Assembly: GCA_964489265.1 (NCBI GenBank)
Contig: CAZAXX010000007.1
Location: forward strand, 1 to 49,097
DNA from: CAYRUP01 sp964489265
GTDB lineage: Bacteria > Pseudomonadota > Gammaproteobacteria > DSM-16500
DNA length: 49,097 nt
Reading direction: 5' to 3'
Positions 7,923-16,917 of this stretch are shown here, in pieces. A model generated the notes under the pieces. It saw only the letters and a list, made by a program, of their open reading frames with translations, did not search any database and was not told where the DNA came from. The first letter of the stretch is position 1, and the number at the start of each line of letters is the position of its first letter. Made by a program: the position numbers and the translations under genes.

Positions 7923-7928
7923 AAAATT

Positions 7929-8381
7929 CTAGAACATTCCATTAGGGTTGGCGGACTTCTCTGGAATATCTTGGATAACATCCCAATGCTCAACGATCTT
8001 GCCGTTATCAAGCCTAAATATATCCACGATAGCTAGACCTCGCGTACCAGGCTCTAAAACAAAATGCACGTGAAGAATAACGTAATCGTTCTCAGCAAAA
8101 ACTTTTTTGATTTCGCTGTGAGCGGCTGGAAATTTATCTCGTAACCATTGAATATATCCCTTTAAACCTTCGGCTCCATCTGCAGCGGTTGGATTGTGTT
8201 GCGTATACCAAGGTCCGAGGTACTTTGCAGCACTTTCAAAGTTCTTATCATTAGTTACTTGGTTATAAAAATCGCTTACAGTTTGCTTATTAATCTCTAT
8301 CTGATTGCGGTCAGAAGCAAAAGCATTGATGGAAAATAGCATACTCATTAAGCAGCATAAATAAATTACAACCTTCTTCAT
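7929..8381 (-). CDS. Exported NTF2-like / SnoaL-like protein
   Basis: 150 residues. Residues 1-22 (MKKVVIYLCCLMSMLFSINAFA) are a signal peptide. The mature part has the SnoaL-like cone fold pattern: a first helix QTVSDFYNQVTNDKNFESAAKYL, then YTQHNPTAADGAEGLKGYIQWL, and C-terminal strands VILHVHFVLEPGTRGLAIVDIFRLDNGKIVEHWDVIQ ending in the typical E-H-W-D. SnoaL-like proteins bind or isomerise small ring compounds, but most exported members have no known substrate. AGGAGA precedes the start. It is divergent from an HxlR regulator and is a likely target of it. Confidence 0.85.
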   Translation of the reverse strand: MKKVVIYLCCLMSMLFSINAFASDRNQIEINKQTVSDFYNQVTNDKNFESAAKYLGPWYTQHNPTAADGAEGLKGYIQWLRDKFPAAHSEIKKVFAENDYVILHVHFVLEPGTRGLAIVDIFRLDNGKIVEHWDVIQDIPEKSANPNGMF

Positions 8382-8460
8382 TCTCTTCTCCTAAAATTAA
8401 AATTTATCTTCCATACATCTTCAGGCAAACTATAAGATCCTTAATATTAATCCGCAATTA

Positions 8461-8488
8461 GGCACCTTAAAGTGCCGTAGGTACCTTA
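8461..8488. promoter_or_regulatory. Likely operator of the HxlR regulator
   Basis: Just before the hxlR-type start codon at 8488 lie an inverted repeat GGCAC-cttaaa-GTGCC (8461-8476) and a direct repeat GGCACCTTA / GGTACCTTA (8461-8469 and 8480-8488). The arrangement sits between divergent genes, as expected for an autoregulated HxlR repressor. Binding has to be tested. Confidence 0.45.
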
Positions 8489-8871
8489 TGGATACTAGTA
8501 AAAAATATAAGTGGGATGTTTATCAAGAAAACTGCCCTACTCGTCTCTTGCTTGATCGTATAGCCGATAAATGGACTGTATTAATTATTGGCCAGCTGCA
8601 TAAAAAAACAATTCGGTTTAATGAATTAAGGCGAATGATCCCGGGTATCACTCAAAAAATGTTAACCCAAACATTAAAGAGTTTAGAAAAAGATGGTCTA
8701 GTAAATCGAAAAATTTACGCGACAGTGCCACTGAAAGTCGAGTACTCTTTAACTGCTTTAGGTCATAGCTTGACTAAGATACTAAATAATCTAGATGGCT
8801 GGGCAGAAACCAATATGGAATATATAATTAAGGCTCAAAAAACCTATGAAAAAACAAAAATTGTAAAATGA
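8488..8871 (+). CDS. HxlR-family winged-helix transcriptional regulator
   Basis: 127 residues. The opening NCPTRLLLDRIADKWTVLII matches the family's C-P-x-x-x-x-x-x-x-I-x-x-K-W signature, with a Cys that is redox- or electrophile-sensing in some members. It is followed by RFNELRRMIPGITQKMLTQTL (recognition helix) and SLEKDGLVNRKIYATVPLKVEYSLTALG (wing). HxlR proteins respond to aldehydes, quinones or oxidants and often regulate a divergent gene; here that is the exported NTF2-like protein. The stop overlaps the GIY-YIG gene by 4 bases (ATGA). Confidence 0.92.
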   Translation: MDTSKKYKWDVYQENCPTRLLLDRIADKWTVLIIGQLHKKTIRFNELRRMIPGITQKMLTQTLKSLEKDGLVNRKIYATVPLKVEYSLTALGHSLTKILNNLDGWAETNMEYIIKAQKTYEKTKIVK

Positions 8872-9173
8872 AAATATCACTTTATTGGGTTTACATTTTG
8901 TATTGTGAAAATGATACCTATTATACAGGTTATACAACAAATATTGAGAAGCGCTATCAAGCGCATCTTAATGGAACCAGTCAGTGTAAATACACTCGCA
9001 GTTTTAAACCCTTGCGTATTGCGCAATGTTGGAAAATAACAAGTGATAAATCGTTCGCGATGAAAATGGAAGCCTACATAAAAAAATTATCCAGAACTCA
9101 AAAAGAAAAAATGATTGCCGATCCTTCATTATTGCTAATCGATCCACGCATTGAAGTTGCAGTCTTTGATTAA
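8868..9173 (+). CDS. GIY-YIG domain protein (UPF0213/YhbQ-like)
   Basis: 101 residues, nearly all one GIY-YIG nuclease domain: VYILYCENDTYYTGYTTNI gives the two-strand signature, followed by EKRYQAHLNG with the catalytic-type Arg, and E at MKMEAYIKKLSR. Stand-alone members of this size act on DNA, although cellular roles are poorly defined. Translation is probably coupled to the HxlR gene by the ATGA overlap. The last 4 bases overlap the convergent ndh gene tail to tail. Confidence 0.88.
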   Translation: MKISLYWVYILYCENDTYYTGYTTNIEKRYQAHLNGTSQCKYTRSFKPLRIAQCWKITSDKSFAMKMEAYIKKLSRTQKEKMIADPSLLLIDPRIEVAVFD

Positions 9174-10486
9174 TGTAATTTTAGCCGCGGTCGTAAGCGT
9201 CGTGTGAGTAAATTCGCAAGCATAAAAATCGTCACTTTCCATGGACCATACAATGCAACTTGATGCATTTTATAAAGCGATAAATAGGCTAATCGAGCTA
9301 ACTTCCCTTCAATCATCATACTTTTTGTCATTCTTCCCATTAAATTTCCAATGGTTTCGTAATGACTCAACGAAATTAATGAACCGTAATCATGATAAAC
9401 AAAATGTGGCAACGGTTTATTCGTTAAATAAGCTTGAATTGCTTTAACTAAAAAACTGGCTTGCTGGTGCGCTGATTGTGCTCGAGGTGGTACAGGAGTG
9501 TTATTTTTTTCTTGAAGACAATACGCACAATCTCCTAATGAAAAAATTTTCGGATCAATCGTTGTTTGTAAGGTAGGTTTGACAATCAATTGATTAATTT
9601 TATTTACCTCTAATCCATCAAGATTTTTCAGCACGTCAGGCGCTTTAATGCCAGCTGCCCATGTTTTAATGACAGCAGGAATAAATTTTCCAGACTTCGT
9701 ATATAAGCCGTCTGTAGTCACTTCACTGACTTGTTCGTTGGTATAAACGGACACACCGAGTTGCGTTAACTGCTCTTTGACAAAGTTGGAAAGCTTAGGC
9801 GAAAGTGCAGGAAGCAAACGATCGGATGCTTCAATTAAATTAATCGAGACTTTTTTAGGATCAAAAGAAAAGCCATAATTTGCCATTTGTCCGATTGCAA
9901 AATGAAGTTCGGCTGCTAATTCAACGCCAGTTGCACCACCGCCAACAATTGCGATGGATAAAGGATTTTCATTATTTTCTAATGAAGAAAAATGCATCAT
10001 TGTTTTAATGAAATATTGTTGAAAAAACGCGGCTTGTTTACTGCTATCAAGAAAAAGGCAATGTTCACGCACGCCAGGAATATTGAAATCATTTGAAATG
10101 CTGCCAATAGCTAAAATTAATATATCATATGGTAGAGTACGCGGTGCGACAATTTGCTTATGATTCTCATCAAAAATAGGCGCTAAAGTGATTTCTTGTT
10201 TCGTGCGATTTAATCCATCTAATGTGCCTTGGCAAAATTGAAATTGATGAGTTCTCGCATACGCAAGGTAATTGAGTTCATCTTCGTAAGAGTTGAGTGT
10301 ACCAGAGGCTACTTCATGCAGTAATGGTTTCCAAAGATGAATGGGTGATGTATCGACTAAGGTAATTTTTGCTTTGCCATTCTTATATTTTTTAGCGAGA
10401 CGCGCGACTAATTCGATACCACCTGCTCCACCACCTACGACTACAATTTTTGGAATTGAAATTTCACATTTCTTCGTATCTGTCAT
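9170..10486 (-). CDS. ndh: Type II NADH:quinone oxidoreductase (NDH-2)
   Basis: 438 residues from the ATG at 10486, chosen because GAGG lies 9 bases upstream; an upstream in-frame ATG at 10501 lacks a ribosome site. Two dinucleotide-binding motifs are visible: VVVGGGAGGIELVARLA near the N-terminus (FAD) and IAIVGGGATGVELAAEL mid-protein (NADH). FSLGDCAY and PPRAQSAHQQASFLVKAI are typical of NDH-2 (quinone-site AQxAxQ region). The C-terminal stretch ARLAYLSLYKMHQVALYGPW plus a basic tail forms the amphipathic membrane-binding part. NDH-2 passes electrons from NADH to quinone without proton pumping on the cytoplasmic face of the inner membrane. Confidence 0.93.
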   Translation of the reverse strand: MTDTKKCEISIPKIVVVGGGAGGIELVARLAKKYKNGKAKITLVDTSPIHLWKPLLHEVASGTLNSYEDELNYLAYARTHQFQFCQGTLDGLNRTKQEITLAPIFDENHKQIVAPRTLPYDILILAIGSISNDFNIPGVREHCLFLDSSKQAAFFQQYFIKTMMHFSSLENNENPLSIAIVGGGATGVELAAELHFAIGQMANYGFSFDPKKVSINLIEASDRLLPALSPKLSNFVKEQLTQLGVSVYTNEQVSEVTTDGLYTKSGKFIPAVIKTWAAGIKAPDVLKNLDGLEVNKINQLIVKPTLQTTIDPKIFSLGDCAYCLQEKNNTPVPPRAQSAHQQASFLVKAIQAYLTNKPLPHFVYHDYGSLISLSHYETIGNLMGRMTKSMMIEGKLARLAYLSLYKMHQVALYGPWKVTIFMLANLLTRRLRPRLKLH

Positions 10487-10569
10487 TTTGTGCAGCCTCA
10501 TATAATGTGAGCTGAACCTATTCTAACATTTTTTTTGATAAATACTTCACAATGCTTGTTGCCTACATC

Positions 10570-11604
10570 CTACCCACGCAAAGATAGTCCATTCCTAACC
10601 GGATTAACTTTACATAAATTAACTAAAGGCTTTCCCTTTGCAGCTAATTCTGCATCATGCACCAATCCTTCTTCTGCTTTAATTGCATGAATCAATGCCT
10701 CATAGTTATCTCGGTCTTCTTTATCATCAAACATATAATTAGGATGACTCGATCGTTCAAGCTTTAGGAGATACACATCGTTTTTACCTTTGTTTGCCAA
10801 TGCATGTGCAATGTTTTCTGTGTTTTCGCAAGTGACCAGCGTATCCATTTTTGAGGTAATAAATACGACAGGAACATTTTCAGGAAATTGATCTACCTTA
10901 TTTAATGGAGAAGGTCCATTACGGTCATATTTTGTAAAAAAAGATAATCCGGCATAAACTGCTTTGGTGATTGAGCGTGAAAGACAATTAATTTTACAAG
11001 TATTTGCAACCCGTTGTGGCAAGATATTTTCTATCGAATCAATTGCTCCTTCTAAAATAACTAATTTAACTTCCGGATATTTATATTCCGCAAATGCACA
11101 AAATGTTGTACTGGTTCCGCGAGAAACGCCAATGAGTACTAGCGCATCTTCCCTATTTTCACTCTCAAGCCATTGTCGATATCGTTTTCGATGTGATTCT
11201 ATATCTGTAATTTGACCAAGGCTGTAATTTGATAAGTCGATTGAGTGGTATCTGACTGACTCAAGACTTGTTTTGGATGGTAGCGCTGTCACATGAATAC
11301 CAAAATACTTATTAGTAGACGTTGTTCGAGCCCACCATCCCCAGTTATAAGGATTACAGAATGAAAGATAACTGTTGAATGGACGTAAATTAACGTCGGC
11401 CATCTCAGACCCTATAAATGGTTTGTGCGCAACATCGATAGGTTTTAAATTGTTTCTTCCTTCACAACGTACCGCTTCTTGTGTAGTGGTAATTATTGGT
11501 TGATCTGTCGGAAGGTACTTAGCAAGTTGCACTTGAGACGATTCGCCATTACCTGGCGCAAATAAAGTGTTGTGGTCCTTATAGATTGAATGATCGCTTC
11601 TCAT
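10570..11604 (-). CDS. Alpha/beta-hydrolase-like protein (possible effector)
   Basis: 344 residues, no signal peptide, start with AAGGA upstream. An alpha/beta-hydrolase triad is visible: nucleophile elbow LIGVSRGTS (Ser161), Asp254 in FITSKMDTLVT and His287 in RSSHPNYMFDD, in the right order and spacing. The first ~90 residues hold no recognisable domain and the chain ends with an unusual NPVRNGLSLRG tail. The substrate is unknown; esterase or lipase chemistry is typical of the fold. The lack of an export signal and the position between accessory genes fit an intracellular or type IV-delivered enzyme. Confidence 0.75.
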   Translation of the reverse strand: MRSDHSIYKDHNTLFAPGNGESSQVQLAKYLPTDQPIITTTQEAVRCEGRNNLKPIDVAHKPFIGSEMADVNLRPFNSYLSFCNPYNWGWWARTTSTNKYFGIHVTALPSKTSLESVRYHSIDLSNYSLGQITDIESHRKRYRQWLESENREDALVLIGVSRGTSTTFCAFAEYKYPEVKLVILEGAIDSIENILPQRVANTCKINCLSRSITKAVYAGLSFFTKYDRNGPSPLNKVDQFPENVPVVFITSKMDTLVTCENTENIAHALANKGKNDVYLLKLERSSHPNYMFDDKEDRDNYEALIHAIKAEEGLVHDAELAAKGKPLVNLCKVNPVRNGLSLRG

Positions 11605-11759
11605 AAATAATCCTTATTTGTAAACCAAGCATCATCACAGTGTAAAATATTTTTTTCTTATTTCAACTACAATCGAATTAATTTTCTCTTATTTAAGAAT
11701 TCCTTAACATTTGGTTGTTATTGTTTTTCTCGTAATAAATATTATTTTAAGGAGAAAGT

Positions 11760-12527
11760 ATGTCTTTAAGAAACGGATTGTTAGTTGCTGAGTCTAAACA
11801 CGAGTCTAAAGAAATTGCTAGTGATTTTCCTGTTGTAGATCATATTGAAGCTTTCGGTGGACTTAAGCGTGGTGAAAAAAAAGATATCACGAAAGAAACC
11901 ATGCAGGAATTATTTTATAGTATCGGCGATTCTTATGAAGAAGCAGTCAGTCGAGCGGATCGAGTTGATTTTGGCGCTCTATTAAAAGGAATAAGATGTC
12001 CATTTGCGCAGTTGAAATTTTCAGCGTTGGCAGGTCTTGGATTTGTGCATGATCCTGATGATTCAGGGATTATGAAAAAAGACGGTACAATTGATGAAGT
12101 GTTATTGCAAAAATTACAAGATAAAGCGATTGATTATAATGGCCAAAAAATTATAACAGAAGTACAAACGACTGAGTTTGTGCGCGCGCAAATGATAGAA
12201 AATCGAAAAAATTATAAAAGCCCAAATTGTTTGAGCAAAATGTTTAGTCCATGTCTTCGTAAAGCGGGTGCGGCTGCGTCAGCAGGAGAATTTCATGGTT
12301 TCTGGCAGCGTTTTCCGAGAGATAGAACTGCTACTGGCGTATTATATACAACTCCAGCATTTATAGGTAAGTTTTATAAAAATTCTCATGCAGCTATTGA
12401 AGAACTTCAAGCAATAGTTAGAGAAGAAAGAATGAAGAAAGGTGAGCCACTTACTTTTGCTGAAGCAAAAGCTAATGCTGAACTATTAGCTAAACAAAAA
12501 TCCAAATGTTGGAGTCCATTCAGATAG
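11760..12527 (+). CDS. Unrecognised soluble protein
   Basis: 255 residues with a strong AAGGAG ribosome site 7 bases before the ATG. No signal peptide, membrane segment or domain that I recognise. It is acidic in the first third and basic, Cys-containing in the last third (CLSKMFSPCLRKAG, KQKSKCWSPFR). Residues 195-255 contain a long helix rich in Glu/Lys/Ala. The gene has its own upstream region and ends at a pair of inverted repeats, so it is probably a single-gene unit. Context among other orphans suggests an effector or lineage-specific protein. Confidence 0.65.
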   Translation: MSLRNGLLVAESKHESKEIASDFPVVDHIEAFGGLKRGEKKDITKETMQELFYSIGDSYEEAVSRADRVDFGALLKGIRCPFAQLKFSALAGLGFVHDPDDSGIMKKDGTIDEVLLQKLQDKAIDYNGQKIITEVQTTEFVRAQMIENRKNYKSPNCLSKMFSPCLRKAGAAASAGEFHGFWQRFPRDRTATGVLYTTPAFIGKFYKNSHAAIEELQAIVREERMKKGEPLTFAEAKANAELLAKQKSKCWSPFR

Positions 12528-12545
12528 AAATTGTCATTTTACTTT

Positions 12546-12599
12546 CCTACGTTCCGCGGGCTTGTTCCTGGATCCCGCGGACAAGCCGCGGAACGTAGG
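12546..12599. repeat. Dispersed palindromic repeat (GGATCCCGCGGACAAGCCGCGG family), full copy
   Basis: A ~19-bp inverted repeat (CCTACGTTCCGCGG-GCTTGT paired with ACAAGCCGCGGAACGTAGG, one unpaired G) with BamHI- and SacII-like sequence in the centre. A second, half copy of the right part lies at 43950-43980, so it is a dispersed element. It sits after the gene ending at 12527. Confidence 0.8.
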
Positions 12600-12638
12600 G
12601 TGAAGAAATATTCTGGATTGCTTCATCGCGGCCTGTCA

Positions 12639-12705
12639 CCCCGCAAAATTTTTGCCCGCCAATCTATACAAAAAAGTAAGTATTGAAGCAAAAATTTGTG
12701 CGGGG
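12639..12705. repeat. Long AT/GC inverted repeat between convergent genes
   Basis: An arm of 17 bases starting CCCCGCAAAATTTTTGC (12639-12655) pairs with GCAAAAATTTGTGCGGGG (12688-12705), with one extra base in the right arm and ~32 bases between. It can form a large stem-loop and may terminate transcription from either side (genes end at 12527 and 12734). Confidence 0.65.
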
Positions 12706-12733
12706 CCTGGTAGCAGCCTTAATACAGGCTTGT

Positions 12734-14005
12734 TTACCAACCTTCTCTAGACATACCCCTACCCATCCTATCTGATTTGTTTTGCGGAGCATGTTTTTCT
12801 TGATAACAAGCAACAAGAGCACCAATATTCCCTTCACTTATTCCTGAGACAGCTGCATCAAGATGTTTCTCTTCACAGATAGATTTCATTAACGAATCGA
12901 GAGAACCCAACTGCGGATTCGATGTATTACTCAAAAATGGTTTATGTATTGTTAATTCATGATGATAAGCTGCGGTAAGAGCATATAATAATGGCTCATA
13001 CACAAAAGATACTTCTTTATACTTATCTATCTCGGCTAATGTCTCAGAAAACTTTTTTTGTCGTAAAAATATATTATAAAGATCAGCTTTTTCAAAACTT
13101 TGTAAAAATGCAAAACAAGCGTTAGTTTGTAATGGGAATTGGCCAGGTAATGGATATGATACGGATGTTTTTTCGCCAATCTTAGTTGTCTGATAGGGTC
13201 GCATCACAAACAGAATAGCATCCAGATTCGAATATTTACTATGATCAAGATATATTTCAAGAAAACTTTGGGTAAATTGTTTGTGTTTATAGCCAAAGCC
13301 TCGTATTAGATTATTTAATTCAAAGGGGTTATTCAAAAACTTTTCCTGCCAATTATTATCTAAATAATTTAAAAAAGTTTGCCATGATTTTTTTATTTCA
13401 TCTGTGGGTTCTTTATCTGTCAGGGAAATAAAAGCATGTATCATGCGACCTAAATCTTTGCCCGTTGTTACTTTTTTTCTTACCCAGTGATCTTCGCCAT
13501 CTAAAAAGGCTAAAAAATTAAAAAAAGTTTCATCCTTTGCCCAAATTAAAAAAATGATTAAGCCTTGAGTATCAAATTTATTTCTAAGCAACTCTCGGCC
13601 AACGTATTCAAAAAGTGAATTACATTTACTTGGCTGCTGTGTCCATTTTAAGCTAGAAATTAAACGGCCTAATAAATCATCTTCCAGAAATAAATTTACA
13701 ACCCAATCATGATTCAATTTATCAAGATCAGCGATAGTAAAATTATTAAGAAATAACGAAAAAAAACTTTCGGCATTGAATTTAATACATTCTCTTAACC
13801 AGGTTGAATTAAGTTCGAAAAGTAAGTCAGGTTTACAAGCAATTATTAGAAATAGATCTTTAGGAGATATATTTGGCAGCTCAGGAAGAATGCTTCGAAC
13901 ATAGCTTTCTTTTTCTGCGGCTGTTTGTAGAGTGCTAATTTTTTGAAGCTTATGTCGAACAAATACTTCACTATCAGTTTCTGCTTTAGATTCCATTCTT
14001 TGCAT
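12734..14005 (-). CDS. Unrecognised helical protein (possible effector)
   Basis: 423 residues, ATG at 14005 with AAGGA 8 bases upstream. No signal peptide, membrane helix or known motif. The chain is almost entirely predicted helix, with repeated aromatic/leucine patterns such as SFFSLFLNNFTIADLDKL and FLIWAKDETFFNFLAFL, as in a helical solenoid. It ends in a short basic, glycine-rich tail (SDRMGRGMSREGW) that loosely resembles the tail of the 369-aa protein at 15794-16903 (DKRTRGMMQT). Function unknown; gene is single. Confidence 0.65.
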   Translation of the reverse strand: MQRMESKAETDSEVFVRHKLQKISTLQTAAEKESYVRSILPELPNISPKDLFLIIACKPDLLFELNSTWLRECIKFNAESFFSLFLNNFTIADLDKLNHDWVVNLFLEDDLLGRLISSLKWTQQPSKCNSLFEYVGRELLRNKFDTQGLIIFLIWAKDETFFNFLAFLDGEDHWVRKKVTTGKDLGRMIHAFISLTDKEPTDEIKKSWQTFLNYLDNNWQEKFLNNPFELNNLIRGFGYKHKQFTQSFLEIYLDHSKYSNLDAILFVMRPYQTTKIGEKTSVSYPLPGQFPLQTNACFAFLQSFEKADLYNIFLRQKKFSETLAEIDKYKEVSFVYEPLLYALTAAYHHELTIHKPFLSNTSNPQLGSLDSLMKSICEEKHLDAAVSGISEGNIGALVACYQEKHAPQNKSDRMGRGMSREGW

Positions 14006-14142
14006 ATTTGCATCCTTAATTAAATTGGGCTGTAGTATATAGTGAACAGAGTAATTAGCAATAGTTGCAATAATCGATTTTCTTTGGCTTTATTTTTTAC
14101 TATACTGAGGGTCTATTGACACTCACACATGAGACCTTCTAA

Positions 14143-15786
14143 ATGACCCCAGTCAATCTTGAAGAGCGCTTAAAATCGATTGAGACCCGTTTAACTACTA
14201 TTGAAAATAAATTAAATATTCCAGCAGAGCGGGTTGAGCAATGGGTTGAACCGCCCCTCCACCCTTCCCTCATGGAATCACATGAACCTTCAACGTTATC
14301 AATATTTTTATCAAAGCCTGCAAATTGGCTGGGGTTAGTCGCAGTTATCTGCTTCGTTCTCGCTGCAGGTTTCATGATTAAACTAGCCATTAATACGGGC
14401 TGGTTAACACCCATCCGACAGATTTGTCTGGTGGCTTTGTTTGGTTTAACGTTGATTGGTGCGGGTTTAGCATTATTAAAATCAAATCGGGAGTATGCTA
14501 GCTTTTTGCCGGCAGCCGGCATTGTCATACTTTATCTTACAATTTTTGCTGCCCATCAACTTTATTTTCTTGTCACATTCAAAACTGCCGTTGTCTTGAC
14601 GGGTCTAGTTTCTGGTTTTTGTATCTGGCTTTATATTAAGATCAAACATGAAATATATTCGTTTGTAGCGGTCATTGGCGCCTATCTCATGCCAGTATTC
14701 TTTCAGCTGAATGTGATCGCCTCTTTTTCATTATATTATTTTTTATGTTGCTCACTGGCTTTTTCAGGCATTTCTCTAGTCGTCAAGTCACGCACATTAA
14801 CGATAATTGGCGCTTATCTAGCGATTCTCGTCACTTCCTTAATTGGATTAGATCTCAATAACAATGTGTTGACGGCAATATTTTTAGCGCTGCACTTTCT
14901 GATTTTTTCTGTCGCAACGTTTCTTTATCTTTATCGAACACGCCAGCAATTAACAACATTAGAAGCATGGTGCTTTTTTCCAGCTCTCATTATGTTTTAT
15001 ACGGCGGAATATTATTTTATTGATAGTATTCGTCCTAATTTAGCACCCTGGATATCGCTCGTGTTTGCAGGGTTTTTATCACTACTTTATTTTTTCGCGA
15101 GACGATCTTTTCATAGTCAAAAATTTTCTAGTCAATCCATGCTACTGACTTTTATAACGGTCATCTTTTTTCACTCTGTTTATCTTGAGCTTCTTCCAGC
15201 ATCCGCACGTCACTGGCTGTTTGTTGTTATGATGCTAGGATTAGCAACATTTCCGCTGCATAAATTGAATAAACAAAATCGAAGCACATGGCTTATTCCA
15301 GCAGCAGCGATTTTTGTTATTTTGGAAATTGAATATGTGAGTATGGTTTGGCGACTCATTACTCAAGATAATATTATATCCTGGATAATTATGGTCGAGG
15401 CCTCATTCTTTAGTATGTGGGTCTTTTTCATTCGGCAGCGAAATCAATTATTTAATAACGAAGAACTTTGTTACGTCATCTTAGGAATGACTCATTTGTT
15501 AGGTATTAGCGGACTTTATCAACTTACGACAGCCTATGGTTCGCTCGCAGTTTCCATCTCATGGTTATTATATGCAGTCTGTGTCATCAGTTTTGCCTTT
15601 CTACGCAAAGATGAAATCATGGCCAAATCTGCCCTACTCATCTTGAGTCTCGCTGCAGGTAAAGCGTTGCTTTATGACGCGGCTTCCGCACCGACATTAG
15701 TTCGAATACTTTGTCTCATGTTCACGGGTTTGGTGCTTTATATTTTTGGATTTATTTTCAAAAAAATATCGGCATGGAAAAATTGA
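14143..15786 (+). CDS. DUF2339 multi-spanning membrane protein
   Basis: 547 residues. An N-terminal coiled coil (LEERLKSIETRLTTIENKLN) is followed by a linker and about 14 or more hydrophobic helices, starting with NWLGLVAVICFVLAAGFMIKLAI. The motif NWLG...A..F..K.A...GW(L)...R yields the DUF2339 (PF10101) family, inner-membrane proteins of unknown function often linked to the envelope. Members usually have 500-1000 residues, so this is a short version. It lies between two minus-strand orphans and ends 7 bases from the convergent gene. Confidence 0.85.
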   Translation: MTPVNLEERLKSIETRLTTIENKLNIPAERVEQWVEPPLHPSLMESHEPSTLSIFLSKPANWLGLVAVICFVLAAGFMIKLAINTGWLTPIRQICLVALFGLTLIGAGLALLKSNREYASFLPAAGIVILYLTIFAAHQLYFLVTFKTAVVLTGLVSGFCIWLYIKIKHEIYSFVAVIGAYLMPVFFQLNVIASFSLYYFLCCSLAFSGISLVVKSRTLTIIGAYLAILVTSLIGLDLNNNVLTAIFLALHFLIFSVATFLYLYRTRQQLTTLEAWCFFPALIMFYTAEYYFIDSIRPNLAPWISLVFAGFLSLLYFFARRSFHSQKFSSQSMLLTFITVIFFHSVYLELLPASARHWLFVVMMLGLATFPLHKLNKQNRSTWLIPAAAIFVILEIEYVSMVWRLITQDNIISWIIMVEASFFSMWVFFIRQRNQLFNNEELCYVILGMTHLLGISGLYQLTTAYGSLAVSISWLLYAVCVISFAFLRKDEIMAKSALLILSLAAGKALLYDAASAPTLVRILCLMFTGLVLYIFGFIFKKISAWKN

Positions 15787-15806
15787 TGCAGACTCATGTT
15801 TGCATC
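15778..15806 (-). terminator. Terminator overlapping the end of the 15794-16903 gene
   Basis: Read on the minus strand, GATGCA (15806-15801), a 10-base loop and TGCATC (15790-15785) are followed by AATTTTT. The stem overlaps the stop codon region of the minus-strand gene and the 3' end of the DUF2339 gene. The stem is only 6 bp. Confidence 0.4.
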
Positions 15807-16903
15807 ATTCCCCGTGTTCTTTTATCGTTGCGTTGAGATATAGGATGCCTCGGTGGTTCTATAGGTGGTGTTGCATGTAAATGATTTGCTTGCAGTGCCG
15901 ATTTCTTTGCAGAAAAATCTTTTTCTTCTAAAAGTTTTTTTCTTATATCGCTGGTTTGCCAATAAGAATGAAATTGATGATGTCTGTTTGGATCAGCACG
16001 ATATTCATTTTCTAAAAAAAGTAAATAGCTTGTTACTTGCTGATTTCCTTCATGGTATCGAACAATTTCTTTAAATTTATCGATGTCACCATGTAATCTT
16101 GCTCTGTAGAGTTGGACCTGAGGAACCTGATAAATTATATCAAGATATTCCTCAGCCAATTCTAGTTGACCAATCTCTTGTAAGGAGCACACTAAAAACT
16201 CGAGATTGAGAATGGATTCATTTGGTAAATAGTTTCTATCAATTAACAATTGAATGAGTGCGATATAACGTGGATGTAATGTTTCATTAAAATCAGATAG
16301 TATTAGCCCATTATATGCATAACAAATCTCATTAACCAATGCAGATTGATTCAATCCTTGGTCGCAGTTTCTTGGAATGGCTCGAATTAAATAATCAAAA
16401 ATAGCTATGATCTCTGCTCTTTCATCGAGTGTAGTGAAGTTATTTAAACGAAGTTCTCTGATGCAACTAATTATCATTTTATTTTTTTGTGCTTCTGTCT
16501 GAAACACATGATAAATTATTCTTTTCCAGCAGGCTAAATTGTATCGATGGTTACACATTTCATGGAGTATTTCTTGTAATAATGATTCATTATCCTGAGT
16601 CATTCGCTTTATTAGAGTTACATAGCCTCTTTTTGCAGCAAAAAGCAGAATAGATTGGAGATCAGATGGAATAATGTCACTGTACTTCTCAAGTAAAAGA
16701 TTTAAATTATCTTTTGAAAGATATAAATCATCCCTGTATTGATTAAAAAAATCATCGATATTTTTTTTATTAAAAAGTACTTTATCACTTTCTAATATCT
16801 GCTTGCACAATGCATCATCGTGCTGCTCACAAGCCTCTAAAAAATCTAATAATGCCGGAGTATATTCTGACATACGTCTGCCGATAGCGGGTCTATTCCT
16901 CAT
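15794..16903 (-). CDS. Unrecognised helical protein with degenerate ankyrin-like segments
   Basis: 369 residues from the ATG at 16903, chosen because GGAG lies 7 bases upstream; the longer frame begins with TTG at 16924 inside the kinase gene. Segments LLDFLEACEQHDDALCKQIL and LQSILLFAAKRGYVTLIKRM have the helix-turn-helix rhythm of ankyrin repeats but lack the full consensus. The rest is helical, and the C-terminal ~60 residues are basic and proline-containing (TPPIEPPRHPISQRNDK), probably disordered. The start lies 14 bases after the kinase stop, so the two are likely cotranscribed. Role unknown; effector-like. Confidence 0.65.
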   Translation of the reverse strand: MRNRPAIGRRMSEYTPALLDFLEACEQHDDALCKQILESDKVLFNKKNIDDFFNQYRDDLYLSKDNLNLLLEKYSDIIPSDLQSILLFAAKRGYVTLIKRMTQDNESLLQEILHEMCNHRYNLACWKRIIYHVFQTEAQKNKMIISCIRELRLNNFTTLDERAEIIAIFDYLIRAIPRNCDQGLNQSALVNEICYAYNGLILSDFNETLHPRYIALIQLLIDRNYLPNESILNLEFLVCSLQEIGQLELAEEYLDIIYQVPQVQLYRARLHGDIDKFKEIVRYHEGNQQVTSYLLFLENEYRADPNRHHQFHSYWQTSDIRKKLLEEKDFSAKKSALQANHLHATPPIEPPRHPISQRNDKRTRGMMQT

Positions 16904-16917
16904 GTTGCGTCTCCATG

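Noticed and set aside
8868..9173. Homing endonuclease or mobile intron
   Set aside because: The GIY-YIG protein is short, stand-alone and sits in an operon with a regulator; no intron features are visible.
10570..10605. Frameshifted or truncated C-terminus of the hydrolase
   Set aside because: The unusual NPVRNGLSLRG tail might be repeat-derived, but no second copy of that DNA was found in the window.
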